Positions 16,115-25,030 of a stretch of 64,000 bases of DNA are shown one piece after another. A model generated the notes under the pieces. That model searched no databases. It had not been told where the DNA came from and saw only the letters and a list, made by a program, of their open reading frames with translations. The position numbers and the translations under genes are program-made. Location of the stretch: positions 1-64,000 of the forward strand of contig NZ_JACJRG010000027.1 of assembly GCF_014697125.1 (NCBI RefSeq). Direction: 5' to 3'. Each line of letters opens with the position of its first letter. Positions within the stretch are counted from its first letter, which is position 1. The DNA comes from Anabaena minutissima FACHB-250 (GTDB lineage Bacteria; Cyanobacteriota; Cyanobacteriia; Cyanobacteriales; Nostocaceae).

Positions 16115-16139
16115 GGTGAGATATAAAGAATATCTCACC
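16115..16139 (+). terminator. Stem-loop downstream of the GG-leader peptide gene
   Basis: GGTGAGATAT (16115-16124) and ATATCTCACC (16130-16139) form a perfect 10-bp stem with the 5-base loop AAAGA. It lies between convergent genes; there is no strong T-run. Confidence 0.55.
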
Positions 16140-16259
16140 CTCTAACTTCAATTTAGTTCATAAGTTTTTTTCAGTAAAAAGTAACTTTTTAAAAACTACT
16201 CACAAACAAATAATTGTTATAAAAAAATATATTTATTGATTCCAATTACCATGCAAAAC

Positions 16260-19200
16260 CTACCCCACACCTTCTACTGCCCCCAAAGCCAAAAGAGCCG
16301 ATAGCTGCGCTGCTGTTAACCCAGTCACCCCCCTAATGTTCATCCCTTCATAAAGGCGATCAACTTTCAGGGTTTTAATGCACTTGCCTGTTTCTACATC
16401 CCACAGCTTTATTACATCATCTTGACTAGTATGAACTAAGATATTACTAACAGAACTAAAGCTAACAGAGCATATCCCACTACTATGACCATGTAAGACT
16501 TTTAGACAGGTAAAGTTATTGATATCCCATAACCGAAGTGTTTGGTCATAACCAACAGATGCCAAGGTGCAACCATCAGGGCTAAAACTGACTGACCAGA
16601 CACCAGCAGTATGTCCTGCCAACACTTGTATGCAAGTAAAGTTACTAGTATCCCACAATCGAATTGAGCCATCATTACTACCGCTAGCCAGCATCTTACC
16701 ATCAGGACTAAAACTAACTGACCAGACACGCTCGGTGTGACCTGACAAAGTTGTTATTGGTTTACCTTCATAGACATCCCACAACTTAACCAAGTAATCA
16801 TTACTACCTGTAGCTAAAGTATTTCCATCTGGACTAAAGCTAGCAGACCATACCCAATCCGTGTGACCTTCTAGTGTTTTTATACATTTATAGTTGTATA
16901 TATCCCACAGCTTCACGCTTGCATCATTACTGGCACTAGCTAAGATTTGACCATCTGGACTAAAGGTAACTGAGCGTACTCCACGAGTATGACCGTTAAT
17001 GGTTGTAATACAATGACCCTCAGCAACATCCCATAGCTTAATACTTTTGTCATCACTGCTACTGGCTAACATAGAACCATCTGGACTAAAGCTAATTGAC
17101 CATACCCAATCTGTGTGACCTTGTAAAATTTTAGTACAGTAACCAAACGCAATATCCCATAACCTAACTAAACCATCAAAACTACCTGTAGCTAAAATAC
17201 GGGCATCTGGGTTAAATTTGACTGAGTGTGCGCCACTGTTTCGACCGTGTAAAGTTCTAACGCATACACCTTTACTCACATCCCACAAACGCACACTTGA
17301 ATCGTTACTAGCACTGACTAGGGTTTGACCATCTAAACTAAAAGTAACTGAGCGCACTCCACTGGTATGCCCACTTAAAATTTTAGTGCAGCTTCCTTGA
17401 CTCGCATTCCATAACCGAACGCTAGAGTCAAAACTCCCTGTAGCAATGGTTTGACCATCTGAACTAAAGCAAACTGACCACACCCAATCTTTATGACCAT
17501 CCAATGTTTTGATGCAAGTACCTTTACTCACATCCCATAACCGAACAAAGTGGTCTTCACTGCCACTTGCCAGGATTTTACCATTAGGACTGAAGCTAAC
17601 TGACCATACTCGCCCCGTATGTCCCTTTAAAGTTTTTATACAGATACCAGCCTTGATATCCCATAAGCGGATGTCGCAATCGTCACTACCACTTGCGAGT
17701 ATAGAACCATCGTGATAAAACTTGACTGAACATACCCAACTAGTATGACCGTGCAATATTTTTAGGCACTTACCTAGATGAACATCCCACAACCGAATAG
17801 AGGTGTCATCACTCCCACTTGCTAAAGTTTGACCAGTTGGACTGAAGCTTACAGACCAAACACAACCTGTATGTTTATTTAAAGTTTTTAAGCAATCTCC
17901 TGTTTGTAAATCCCACAGTTTGACTAATGTATCATGACCTCCAGTTGCCAAAGTTTGCCCATCCGGACTAAAAGCCACTGTCCAAACCCAACCCTTATGT
18001 CCCTTAAATGTCAACAATTTTTTTCTATCCACCACTTGCCACAAACGAATTTGCCCATCAATATCACCTGTAGCCAACAGTTTTCCATCTGGACTTAAGG
18101 CAACTGAGAGAACACTTTTAAAGGTTGCAGCAAATACAGACTGATCAAAAGCAGTATTTTGGAAATTAACTCCAGCTAAATTAACACCCTGTAGATCAGC
18201 TTGTCTAATGCTCAAATTTGAAAAGTCGTACCCCTGTAAATCTACCTGCAAATGCGCTAACAAGTTGAGAACATTGCCCCCGGCATACCCTGCTAAGATT
18301 AGAACTTGATGTCTTTGTTGCTCCAGTACATCCTGCAACAAAATTACCAGCTTTTGTTGACTGCCCAAGTCTAACAACAATTGCTCAAGCAAGGGTTGTA
18401 CAATTAGTTGCTTTTGTGTTTCCCTAATATAGTCTTTGGCTGTTGCCTTAATCAAAGCATGGGTTTGGAATAAGCGTAAACAGACAGATTTTTCTCCTAC
18501 TAATTCTTGACAAACTTGTTCAACCAATCGCTGGGTAGTATATTCCATCACGACTGGTTGTAAAAAGAAATACTCACCGCTTTTTTCAATTAATGACCGT
18601 TGTAATAGAGATTTGATGGCTGAAGGTACGAGACGCAGGGAGGAAGATGTCACTACATCAGCTGCTAACTCGGCAAGAGATACTGGCTCTCGATTAATTG
18701 CCAGCCAATACATCACTTCTGCTTCTACCGCAGACAAACGCTGGAACTGCCGTTCTAATAAATCGCAGATGTCATCAAAAATTAGTATCCCCTGTTCCAT
18801 ATAATGCAAAACAGGGGTAATCTTACCATTGAAAAGCTCTTGAGTTCCGGCTGCGACCATTTTGAGAGCTAAGGGATTACCCCCATAATGCTTGATGAGT
18901 TCTTGCCATTCTTGTTCTGTACCCGTGAATTGTCCTTTTTGCTGAAATAACTGTTGTCCCTCAGTAGGATTTAATCCCTTTAATAGGAGCGACTTCACTC
19001 CTGTTTTATCTCCTTCTAATAGCGCAATTTCTCTGGGTTTTTCTCTGGAAGTCAGCAGAACACAACTTTGATGAGGTACTTCCCCAACGCGCTTGAGTAA
19101 TTGACCATATCCCTCATAGCCAGGGCGATATTGCCCAGCTTGTCTACTACAGAGAATGGTCTCAACATTATCTAAAATCAGTAGACATCGGTTTGATTGC

Positions 19201-19841
19201 AAACATTCCATCAACTTCGATAGTCTGCCATCAAAACTTTCAGGTAGTACCATCTCTTTTCGCAGCACCCACAGCAAAAATTGCAGTATGTTGGTTAAAT
19301 GCTCCTCTACAGGTGGTGCATTTTGTAGGCTACGCCACACCACCACCTCAAATTCTGCTTGAATTTGCCATCCTAACTTGACTGCTAAAGTGCTTTTGCC
19401 AATACCACCAATTCCTAGCAGTGCGACTAGACGACATCGTTCTTCTAATATCCACTGTCGTAACTGCAATAATTCTTGACTGCGACCATAAAACACAGAT
19501 AGATCCGGTGCTTCTCCCCAGTCATACTGAGGATTTGCTCTGCGGAGTGCCGATTCTGGAGGGTTGGGTCGGGTATAGTCGTCTTTACACAACTCTAAAT
19601 TAAAGGCAGCGAAGGCAGACTGCAACGAACTTTTATCTACAGATTCCGATCGCCCTAAAATTCTGGATATAGTGTGTAATGCTAAATGTGTGCGATCGCT
19701 CAGTTCTTCTAAGGAAAAGCAATCTCCTGCATTTTCAGCAAACTCGGCTTGAGTTTTGGCGGCTTGAAATTTATCCCAGCCTTTCAGGGTGAGGATTACA
19801 CCCCGCTTACGTCTGTTTGGTTGCTGTTTCATCAACGTCAC
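16260..19841 (-). CDS. NB-ARC (STAND) ATPase with 14 C-terminal WD40 repeats
   Basis: The 1193-residue protein has a basic N-terminal helical domain (about 1-90, SLEELSDRTHLALHTISRIL, helix-turn-helix-like). An NB-ARC ATPase follows: P-loop GIGGIGKST at 143-151, Walker B RCLLILDNVE, sensor VLLTSREK and GGNPLALKM. Then come helical domains and a short pentapeptide-like stretch (RQADLQGVNLAGVNFQNTAF). About residues 572-1160 hold 14 WD40 repeats of 42 residues each (HT..VWSVSFSPDG..LASGS.D..IRLWD), enough for two seven-bladed propellers. The tail is MNIRGVTGLTAAQLSALLAL. STAND proteins act as ligand-triggered switches in signalling, cell death or defence. It appears monocistronic; the upstream region resembles that of the symporter operon. 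Confidence 0.9.
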   Translation of the reverse strand: MTLMKQQPNRRKRGVILTLKGWDKFQAAKTQAEFAENAGDCFSLEELSDRTHLALHTISRILGRSESVDKSSLQSAFAAFNLELCKDDYTRPNPPESALRRANPQYDWGEAPDLSVFYGRSQELLQLRQWILEERCRLVALLGIGGIGKSTLAVKLGWQIQAEFEVVVWRSLQNAPPVEEHLTNILQFLLWVLRKEMVLPESFDGRLSKLMECLQSNRCLLILDNVETILCSRQAGQYRPGYEGYGQLLKRVGEVPHQSCVLLTSREKPREIALLEGDKTGVKSLLLKGLNPTEGQQLFQQKGQFTGTEQEWQELIKHYGGNPLALKMVAAGTQELFNGKITPVLHYMEQGILIFDDICDLLERQFQRLSAVEAEVMYWLAINREPVSLAELAADVVTSSSLRLVPSAIKSLLQRSLIEKSGEYFFLQPVVMEYTTQRLVEQVCQELVGEKSVCLRLFQTHALIKATAKDYIRETQKQLIVQPLLEQLLLDLGSQQKLVILLQDVLEQQRHQVLILAGYAGGNVLNLLAHLQVDLQGYDFSNLSIRQADLQGVNLAGVNFQNTAFDQSVFAATFKSVLSVALSPDGKLLATGDIDGQIRLWQVVDRKKLLTFKGHKGWVWTVAFSPDGQTLATGGHDTLVKLWDLQTGDCLKTLNKHTGCVWSVSFSPTGQTLASGSDDTSIRLWDVHLGKCLKILHGHTSWVCSVKFYHDGSILASGSDDCDIRLWDIKAGICIKTLKGHTGRVWSVSFSPNGKILASGSEDHFVRLWDVSKGTCIKTLDGHKDWVWSVCFSSDGQTIATGSFDSSVRLWNASQGSCTKILSGHTSGVRSVTFSLDGQTLVSASNDSSVRLWDVSKGVCVRTLHGRNSGAHSVKFNPDARILATGSFDGLVRLWDIAFGYCTKILQGHTDWVWSISFSPDGSMLASSSDDKSIKLWDVAEGHCITTINGHTRGVRSVTFSPDGQILASASNDASVKLWDIYNYKCIKTLEGHTDWVWSASFSPDGNTLATGSNDYLVKLWDVYEGKPITTLSGHTERVWSVSFSPDGKMLASGSNDGSIRLWDTSNFTCIQVLAGHTAGVWSVSFSPDGCTLASVGYDQTLRLWDINNFTCLKVLHGHSSGICSVSFSSVSNILVHTSQDDVIKLWDVETGKCIKTLKVDRLYEGMNIRGVTGLTAAQLSALLALGAVEGVG

Positions 19842-19865
19842 TTTGGGAACTGAACTTCCGCTTTG

Positions 19866-19946
19866 TCTAGCGCAAGTGCATTAAAAATATTACCAGTAAG
19901 CCGTGATTACACTAGATAGTCTAGTATATTTATTTATTTTTTTATT
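19866..19946 (-). promoter_or_regulatory. Upstream region shared with the symporter operon
   Basis: TCTAGCGCAAGTGCATTAAA, ATATTACCAG, CGTGATTACACTAG and GTATATTTATTTATTTTTTT align with 11742-11825. It begins 25 bases before the NB-ARC/WD40 start codon, in the same orientation as the other copy. Confidence 0.45.
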
Positions 19947-20428
19947 AAATCTTAGGAAATTACTAAGTATTAAAAATCACACCTTACTCTTTTAGATTCA
20001 ATACGGCGATGAATGTAATTCCATACAGTAATTATATTTTTGCCACAAAAAATTTATGATTATTTACGTATTAATTACTAGTAGTTATGCAATTTTAGAT
20101 GCCATGTAAATCTATTTTTTCAACATTAAAAGCAAAAAATATACCAAAAAATACTCTGGTAGCTACTTATTTATTTGTTTAAGATTTGTATCAATAGATA
20201 TCGTTGCATAAATGGGGCATCACCAACATATAGAAGTTATGTATGAAACAACAATTAAACAAAAGTAATTCATAGGACTGTTTTGATACTGCGATCGCTC
20301 ATTTCTAGTTTTTGAAATTACTGAATATCTAGTCTTTGCCTTAATTGAAGCTTTATCACCACCTAGCTTGTATTTTCTAGGGGTCAATTAATGATGAACT
20401 TTCACTGAAGTAATACTACGGAAAAATT
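19947..20428. other. AT-rich spacer without recognisable feature
   Basis: About 480 very AT-rich bases between divergent genes. Apart from one HIP1 octamer (GCGATCGC near 20292) I see no gene, hairpin or repeat. It presumably holds the two promoters. Confidence 0.5.
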
Positions 20429-21043
20429 ATGTTTATCGAAACCCTGATCACTGAACCAATTCTTTTTTTTCGCATCGTTGTCATTGTGATATTGTCTGTT
20501 ACTTTACACGAATTAGCACACGGCTGGGCGGCGATGAGTCAAGGAGATAACACACCACAAAAGACTGGTCATCTCACTCTTAACCCTGTAATTCATATGG
20601 GAGTAGAATCCCTCATATTTCTCTGTTTCACAGGTATAGCTTGGGGACAAATGCCTGTTAACCCTGCTAAATTTCGTTCTCCCACATTGAGCAACATTAT
20701 AGTATCTGCGGCTGGGCCACTATCCAATCTAGCTTTAGGTATTTTATTTATTGCTTTACTCAAATTTTTTGCTAACCCGGATAGTCCAGGAATTTTCAGT
20801 TTCGAGTTTCTTTATTTAGCATCTCGGATTAATTTGACTTTGTTTCTATTTAATCTTTTACCAGTTCCGCCACTTGATGGATTTCATGTTTTCAGTGAAA
20901 TTTTTCCGCAATTAAAGCCATTGCAACATACAAATTTTGGAATTTTTGCCATGATGTTGTTATTTATAGTCCCAGGTGTTGGTGCAGGATTAAGTAAGAT
21001 TGCTGAGTTCTTTATTTCTGTAACTGTAACAGTTGGAGTTTAA
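20429..21043 (+). CDS. Site-2-type membrane metalloprotease (peptidase M50)
   Basis: The 204-residue membrane protein carries the zinc motif HELAH near residue 28-32 (VTLHELAHGWAAMSQGD) at the end of its first membrane segment. The second metal-binding motif is NLLPVPPLDGFH near 146-157. Between them lie KTGHLTLNPVIHMG and SAAGPLSNLALG, typical of the short M50 forms (YwhC/Rv-like) that have no PDZ domain. Such enzymes cut substrates inside the membrane; the substrate here is unknown. It is alone, divergent from the NB-ARC/WD40 gene. Confidence 0.88.
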   Translation: MFIETLITEPILFFRIVVIVILSVTLHELAHGWAAMSQGDNTPQKTGHLTLNPVIHMGVESLIFLCFTGIAWGQMPVNPAKFRSPTLSNIIVSAAGPLSNLALGILFIALLKFFANPDSPGIFSFEFLYLASRINLTLFLFNLLPVPPLDGFHVFSEIFPQLKPLQHTNFGIFAMMLLFIVPGVGAGLSKIAEFFISVTVTVGV

Positions 21044-21211
21044 TTATTCATTAATACATTGAAAATTAAGTGCAATTTTATGACAATATAGTTCAGTTAG
21101 AGCAATAAGGTGTGTTACGCTGTCGCTAACGCACCTTACGTATTTAATAATTCCCTTAACTGAAGTTAAACTGTTAGCTAAACAACTTATTTATCAGCAC
21201 AATTAATAAAC

Positions 21212-21300
21212 GTAGGTTGGGTTAAACGCACCACAAAATGTATCTCAGCAACTAAATACGGATATTGATGTTGGGTTTCTTTCCGTCAACTCAACCTACA
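21212..21300. repeat. GTAGGTTGGGTT inverted repeat (copy 2)
   Basis: GTAGGTTGGGTT (21212-21223) pairs imperfectly with AACTCAACCTAC (21288-21299); inside is TTGATGTTGGGTTTC as in copy 1. It is just downstream of both convergent neighbours (protease and the 21319 gene), so it may act as a terminator. Confidence 0.7.
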
Positions 21301-21318
21301 TTTTTTTGCTTTGTCAAC

Positions 21319-22719
21319 TTATTTATTGACACAAGTTTGAGCCGAAATGATTGTCTGTGTAGAATAATAACTCGGTTGAGCATATATGCTAATAATACTA
21401 TCACTAACTACAAAAAAATGACCTTCTTGCTCATACTTAGAAACCTGTAAATCAGGATATTTTCTCACAATTTCCGTTGCAGTCATAGCTGGTACTGATA
21501 TTTGTTTAGGTAACGTTCCAGTAGCACCAATGTAAAACACTAATGGAGAAATTTTTTCTTGATAAATTTTATCTGTATATTTTTCAAGCTTAGTTTTAGC
21601 ATCAGTTAATGCTGTTACCATTATTTCTTTACTGACACTATAAACAGAGAATTTATCTTGTAACAACTGCGCTAAACTACTAGCACCTACTTTAGATAAA
21701 GTTTCTGCTACTATTCCATAATTTTCGATGCCTAAAAAGTCATCAAAAATCACTTTCATCAACTCATCTACTTTGGTTATTTTGACGCGAGATGACAGTA
21801 GCTTATGTCTAAATGCGAGATTTTCTTGAAATGCCATTGTAAAATTAGGCTTAGTGATAATTTCGCCAGTCTCTTTGTCATAAACCCGATACATCTTATT
21901 AAGAAATTTGTTGGCAGAATAAAACTTGCTGAAATTCAAAATATCTTTGCTGCCGATATCAATTTTATAACTAGTCTGGCAATCAAGTGTACCATTAGTT
22001 ATTGCTTGTTGACGGCTTATGTATGTGTTAGTTGTGGGGAAATTAATGTAAACATGACTAGAAATGTAGTGTTTTTTTAATTCATCTAACTGAGGTTCTA
22101 CAAATATATCTGATTCTCCTTTGAGATGAGCTGCAATAATACTAGAGATTACCTTTGTTTTGGCTAATTCATCAAACAAACCATCAATATTTGGACAGGC
22201 AAAATCGTTAGTTACTAGGGGCAAATGCTCCAGTTGAATAGTGTATTCCCGATGGAAATCAAATTCGACTGCATCTAAAACAACTTTGAGTAATTCAAAA
22301 GTTTTTTTACTGCTAATTTTGACTTTCAATGACTGAACATTAAGCTTACCATTGTTAACAATGGTGTAATTATTGAATGTGTGTAAGTCATTAACTAGCA
22401 GCCCTGCAACTTCCAAGATTGGAGTTTTATCATCAGATTTTACTAGCTTAACTTGACGTTTAACTAGCATATTAATTGTGGCAGTATTGCGATTAAACTC
22501 AAACTTACCCATACGAACATACTTAGCATTATCTATATACTCTGTTCGCAACCAAGGCTGAATAAGTTCACCATTGGCATCCCTGACACCTTGAATCCGT
22601 TGGATACCTGTTCTTTGATAATTTTCTTGTAAATGCTTGATATTAATAATGATATTATTGCTGTCTTCTGTCAAAATCTCTATGAGTTTTAACAGGGAAA
22701 TCTTCTCATTATTTGTCAT
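21319..22719 (-). CDS. Unknown 466-residue protein
   Basis: From ATG 22719, supported by AGAGGAAG ending six bases upstream; the frame stays open to 22764. The product is soluble, with no signal peptide or membrane segments and few Cys. Visible parts are TIQLEHLPLVTNDFACPNID near 200, YKIDIGSKDILNFSKFYSAN near 270, MYRVYDKETGEIITKPNFTM and the C-terminal KISPLVFYIGATGTLPKQIS. The composition is Lys/Asn/Ile-rich, like AT-rich accessory genes. I do not recognise a family and assign no function. It stands alone, with a MITE-like element behind its promoter. Confidence 0.7.
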   Translation of the reverse strand: MTNNEKISLLKLIEILTEDSNNIIINIKHLQENYQRTGIQRIQGVRDANGELIQPWLRTEYIDNAKYVRMGKFEFNRNTATINMLVKRQVKLVKSDDKTPILEVAGLLVNDLHTFNNYTIVNNGKLNVQSLKVKISSKKTFELLKVVLDAVEFDFHREYTIQLEHLPLVTNDFACPNIDGLFDELAKTKVISSIIAAHLKGESDIFVEPQLDELKKHYISSHVYINFPTTNTYISRQQAITNGTLDCQTSYKIDIGSKDILNFSKFYSANKFLNKMYRVYDKETGEIITKPNFTMAFQENLAFRHKLLSSRVKITKVDELMKVIFDDFLGIENYGIVAETLSKVGASSLAQLLQDKFSVYSVSKEIMVTALTDAKTKLEKYTDKIYQEKISPLVFYIGATGTLPKQISVPAMTATEIVRKYPDLQVSKYEQEGHFFVVSDSIISIYAQPSYYSTQTIISAQTCVNK

Positions 22720-22816
22720 GTGACTTCCTCTAGGAATATTGTTTTGTCTGTCGATTGCAGTCAACTTACATCAGCATAGTACAATTGTATCACACAAATG
22801 AACATATGATAAAAAC

Positions 22817-22982
22817 AGGACTTACGCAAGTGTCACAATCGATAGTTGGTGCATGACGCTATAAGTCTCATAACTAGGTTTAAATACTTTCGCAGCGTCA
22901 CACAACGGCAATAAAGCGGGAGGAAAATCTACACCGCATTTTGCCTCCCCTACGTAAAAAATATGCCAGTTGCGTAAGTCCT
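22817..22982. mobile_element. MITE-like element with AGGACTTACGCAA ends
   Basis: AGGACTTACGCAA (22817-22829) and TTGCGTAAGTCCT (22970-22982) are perfect 13-bp terminal inverted repeats of a 166-base non-coding element. Its interior (ACGGCAATAAAGCGGGAGGA, ACACCGCATTTTGCCTC) is found inverted at 40952-41000. It is probably mobilised in trans by a transposase elsewhere. Confidence 0.65.
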
Positions 22983-22988
22983 AAAAAA

Positions 22989-23016
22989 ATTGGCTAGCGA
23001 TTAATCGCTAGCCAAT
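22989..23016 (-). terminator. Perfect 28-bp palindrome with T-run, argJ terminator
   Basis: ATTGGCTAGCGATT (22989-23002) is followed directly by its complement AATCGCTAGCCAAT (23003-23016). On the minus strand the stem is followed by TTTTTTTAG (bases 22982-22990 reversed), the form of an intrinsic terminator for argJ. Confidence 0.7.
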
Positions 23017-23051
23017 TCCAAAGATTTCTGAGTCAATATAGATAGAATTTA

Positions 23052-23166
23052 CGGCGTTGCTGATTAGTGGGATGATTTTTGTCTCACGCAAAGGCGCAAA
23101 GACGCAAAGAATCAATATTTTGCTTTGTACAAAAGTCTCAATTCATCCCGCATTTATGCAACGCCG
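23052..23166. repeat. MITE-like element with CGGCGTTGC ends
   Basis: CGGCGTTGC (23052-23060) and GCAACGCCG (23158-23166) are perfect 9-bp inverted ends. A second nested pair (GGGATGA and TCATCCC) and a CACGCAAAGGCGCAAAGACG interior are present. It lies four bases after the argJ stop codon. Confidence 0.6.
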
Positions 23167-23169
23167 AAT

Positions 23170-24420
23170 TTACGTGGTGTACTCAGCGTTGATTTTCACG
23201 TAGTCGTAACTTAAGTCACAACCCCAAGCTTTACCACTACCGTGACCATTCCCTACAGTGACAGAGATTAGAACTGTATCTTCTTTGAGATATGCACCGG
23301 CGGCGGCTTGTTTTAAGTATGCGCTGGCGGCGGCGCGGTCAAAGGGTTGGGGTTGACCATTTTCAAACAGGAGAAAATCTCCTAATTTAATTTGCAGATT
23401 TTCCTGTTCAAAAGCTACATCTGCACGTCCGGCGGCGGCGGCGATGCGTCCCCAGTTGGGGTCACGGCCAAAGATTGCAGATTTCACTAAGGATGAACCG
23501 GCAATAGTTTTAGCGATTTTTCTGGCTGAGAGTTCGTCATGTGCGCCTGTGACTTGCACCTCAATAAGACAGGTTGCACCTTCACCATCACGAGCGATCG
23601 CTTTGGCTAAATGCTGGCATACTGCTGTTAACATCGCCTCTAATTTTTCGGCTTCTGCACCCATCTCAGTAATCGCCGGGGTGCGGGATTCCCCATTGGC
23701 TAAGGCAATCAAGCTATCGTTGGTACTGGTGTCACCATCTACGGTAATGGAATTGAAGCTTCTATCTGCCGCCCTGCTTAACATTTCTTGCCACAAGTGA
23801 GGCGAAACAGCTGCGTCACAGGTGACAAAGGCTAGCATGGTGGCCATGTTGGGATGTATCATGCCAGAACCTTTGGCTATACCACCAATACGGACTGGAC
23901 GTTCTCCTATAGTTGTTTCTAGCGCAATAGATTTAGTTACCAAATCTGTAGTAATAATTGCCCCTGCTGCTGTATATGAACCAGTATCAGAAAGTGCTGC
24001 TACTAATTTGGGAATCCCACCCCGTAAGGCATCCATTTTAATACGCTGACCAATTACCCCAGTAGAAGCTAAAAGAATCAATTCGGGGGTAATATTTAAC
24101 TCTTTGGCTAATAACTCCGCACTTTCTTGGGCATCACGCACACCTTGGCTACCTGTCGCGGCGTTAGCTTGTCCCGCATTGCAGAGAATGGCACGTGCAA
24201 TAGCTTTACTTTGCAAGTGTTGGCGACAATAATCTACACAGGCGGCTCTAACTTGGCTGGTGGTGAATACACCAGCTGCGATCGCTTCTACATCTGATAC
24301 TATCAAAGCTAAATCAGGCAATCCCGAAGGTTTCAACCCTGCGGTGATACCTGCCGCTCTATATCCTTTCGGTGCTGTAACTCCACCAGTAATTTCCTGC
24401 CAGTCTGCCATTTTTCCCAC
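23170..24420 (-). CDS. argJ: ArgJ: glutamate N-acetyltransferase / amino-acid acetyltransferase
   Basis: ArgJ recycles the acetyl group from N-acetylornithine to glutamate in arginine synthesis, and the bifunctional form can also acetylate glutamate from acetyl-CoA. The 416-residue precursor is cut into two chains before the conserved Thr of KGSGMIHPNMATMLAFVTC (about residues 184-202), where the second chain starts with TMLAF. Other family features are GVFTTSQVRAACVDYCR near 51, NAGQANAATG near 81, TVDGDTSTNDS near 226 and FGRDPNWGRI near 316. Length is typical. The gene stands alone on the minus strand, with an intrinsic terminator behind it. Confidence 0.93.
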   Translation of the reverse strand: MGKMADWQEITGGVTAPKGYRAAGITAGLKPSGLPDLALIVSDVEAIAAGVFTTSQVRAACVDYCRQHLQSKAIARAILCNAGQANAATGSQGVRDAQESAELLAKELNITPELILLASTGVIGQRIKMDALRGGIPKLVAALSDTGSYTAAGAIITTDLVTKSIALETTIGERPVRIGGIAKGSGMIHPNMATMLAFVTCDAAVSPHLWQEMLSRAADRSFNSITVDGDTSTNDSLIALANGESRTPAITEMGAEAEKLEAMLTAVCQHLAKAIARDGEGATCLIEVQVTGAHDELSARKIAKTIAGSSLVKSAIFGRDPNWGRIAAAAGRADVAFEQENLQIKLGDFLLFENGQPQPFDRAAASAYLKQAAAGAYLKEDTVLISVTVGNGHGSGKAWGCDLSYDYVKINAEYTT

Positions 24421-24464
24421 CCTTACAACTAATTAGCAGCTTGACTGGCGATTATACCAATTAA

Positions 24465-24520
24465 ATAGTGCTGAGTGCTGTTAGCGGTAGCGGGGCGTTA
24501 GCCCGTGCTGAGTGGGGAGT
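24465..24520. repeat. Dispersed GTTAGCGGTAGCG-type repeat (copy 3)
   Basis: GTGCTGAGTGCTGTTAGCGG, TAGCGGGGCGTTAGCCC, GTGCTGAGTGGGGAG: the same intergenic unit as at 2193-2246, between argJ and candidate small RNA 1. Confidence 0.65.
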
Positions 24521-24540
24521 GCTATTCACACTTTTTTATC

Positions 24541-24592
24541 AAAAAAGGAGAGCTACTTGGGCAGCTCTCCAGATCATCAGGGTGCATCTACT
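24541..24592 (-). ncRNA. Candidate small RNA 1 (tandem copy)
   Basis: On the minus strand a promoter-like pair TTACAC (24621-24626) and TATACT (24599-24604), spaced 16 bases, precedes ATGCACCCTGAT (24576-24587), then a hairpin GGAGAGCT-loop-AGCTCTCC (24547-24570) whose loop holds CCCAAGT, then TTTTTT (24541-24546). This is the layout of a roughly 50-nt RNA ended by an intrinsic terminator. Copy 2 at 24880-24934 keeps all parts, and the hairpin changes from C-G to T-A at one pair (compensatory change). No open reading frame explains the conservation. Confidence 0.6.
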
Positions 24593-24879
24593 TAGCACAG
24601 TATAGCACTTCTGCACTGAGGTGTAACACCCATTATTTATTATTTGTATAAATAATATTAAGAAATTTCACTGAGGATACTGAAATCATGACCATCAAAA
24701 TTATTGATGGTAGCTTTAATTACTATTGACGCGATATCATTTAAGAGTTCTTGTATCATTCTCATCACAGTAGAGGTGACACGCTAATCAACAAAGGTAT
24801 TCAATTATTCAGTTTGGTTTACAGGTCTATAGTGTTTGCAAAAAGTTGTCAACTTATTACCTACAGGAAACCCTGGGTT

Positions 24880-24934
24880 AAGAAACAAGGAGAGTCACTT
24901 GGGTAACTCTCCATATTATCAGGGTGCATATAAT
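24880..24934 (-). ncRNA. Candidate small RNA 2 (tandem copy)
   Basis: Same layout as copy 1: TTAACT (24963-24968), 16-base spacer, TATTCT (24941-24946), ATGCACCCTGAT (24918-24929), hairpin GGAGAGT-loop-ACTCTCC (24889-24912) with CCCAAGT in the loop, then a weaker T-rich end (TTGTTTCTT). It lies between gatB and copy 1. The -35, -10, 12-mer and hairpin have the same spacing in both copies, while the linkers differ. Confidence 0.55.
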
Positions 24935-25030
24935 ACAAACAGAATAGCTTTTTAAGTGTCAGAGTTAACACTGCCTTTTCTGTAAATTTGGTAAAAATAT
25001 TGTGAAGAGATGCCTGAGAAAATACTTAGA

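Noticed and set aside
24400..25030. Hairpins near gatB as simple gatB/argJ terminators
   Set aside because: Both have their own promoter-like pairs at equal spacing and a conserved 12-mer, which a terminator alone would not explain; the weaker second tail still leaves this possible.
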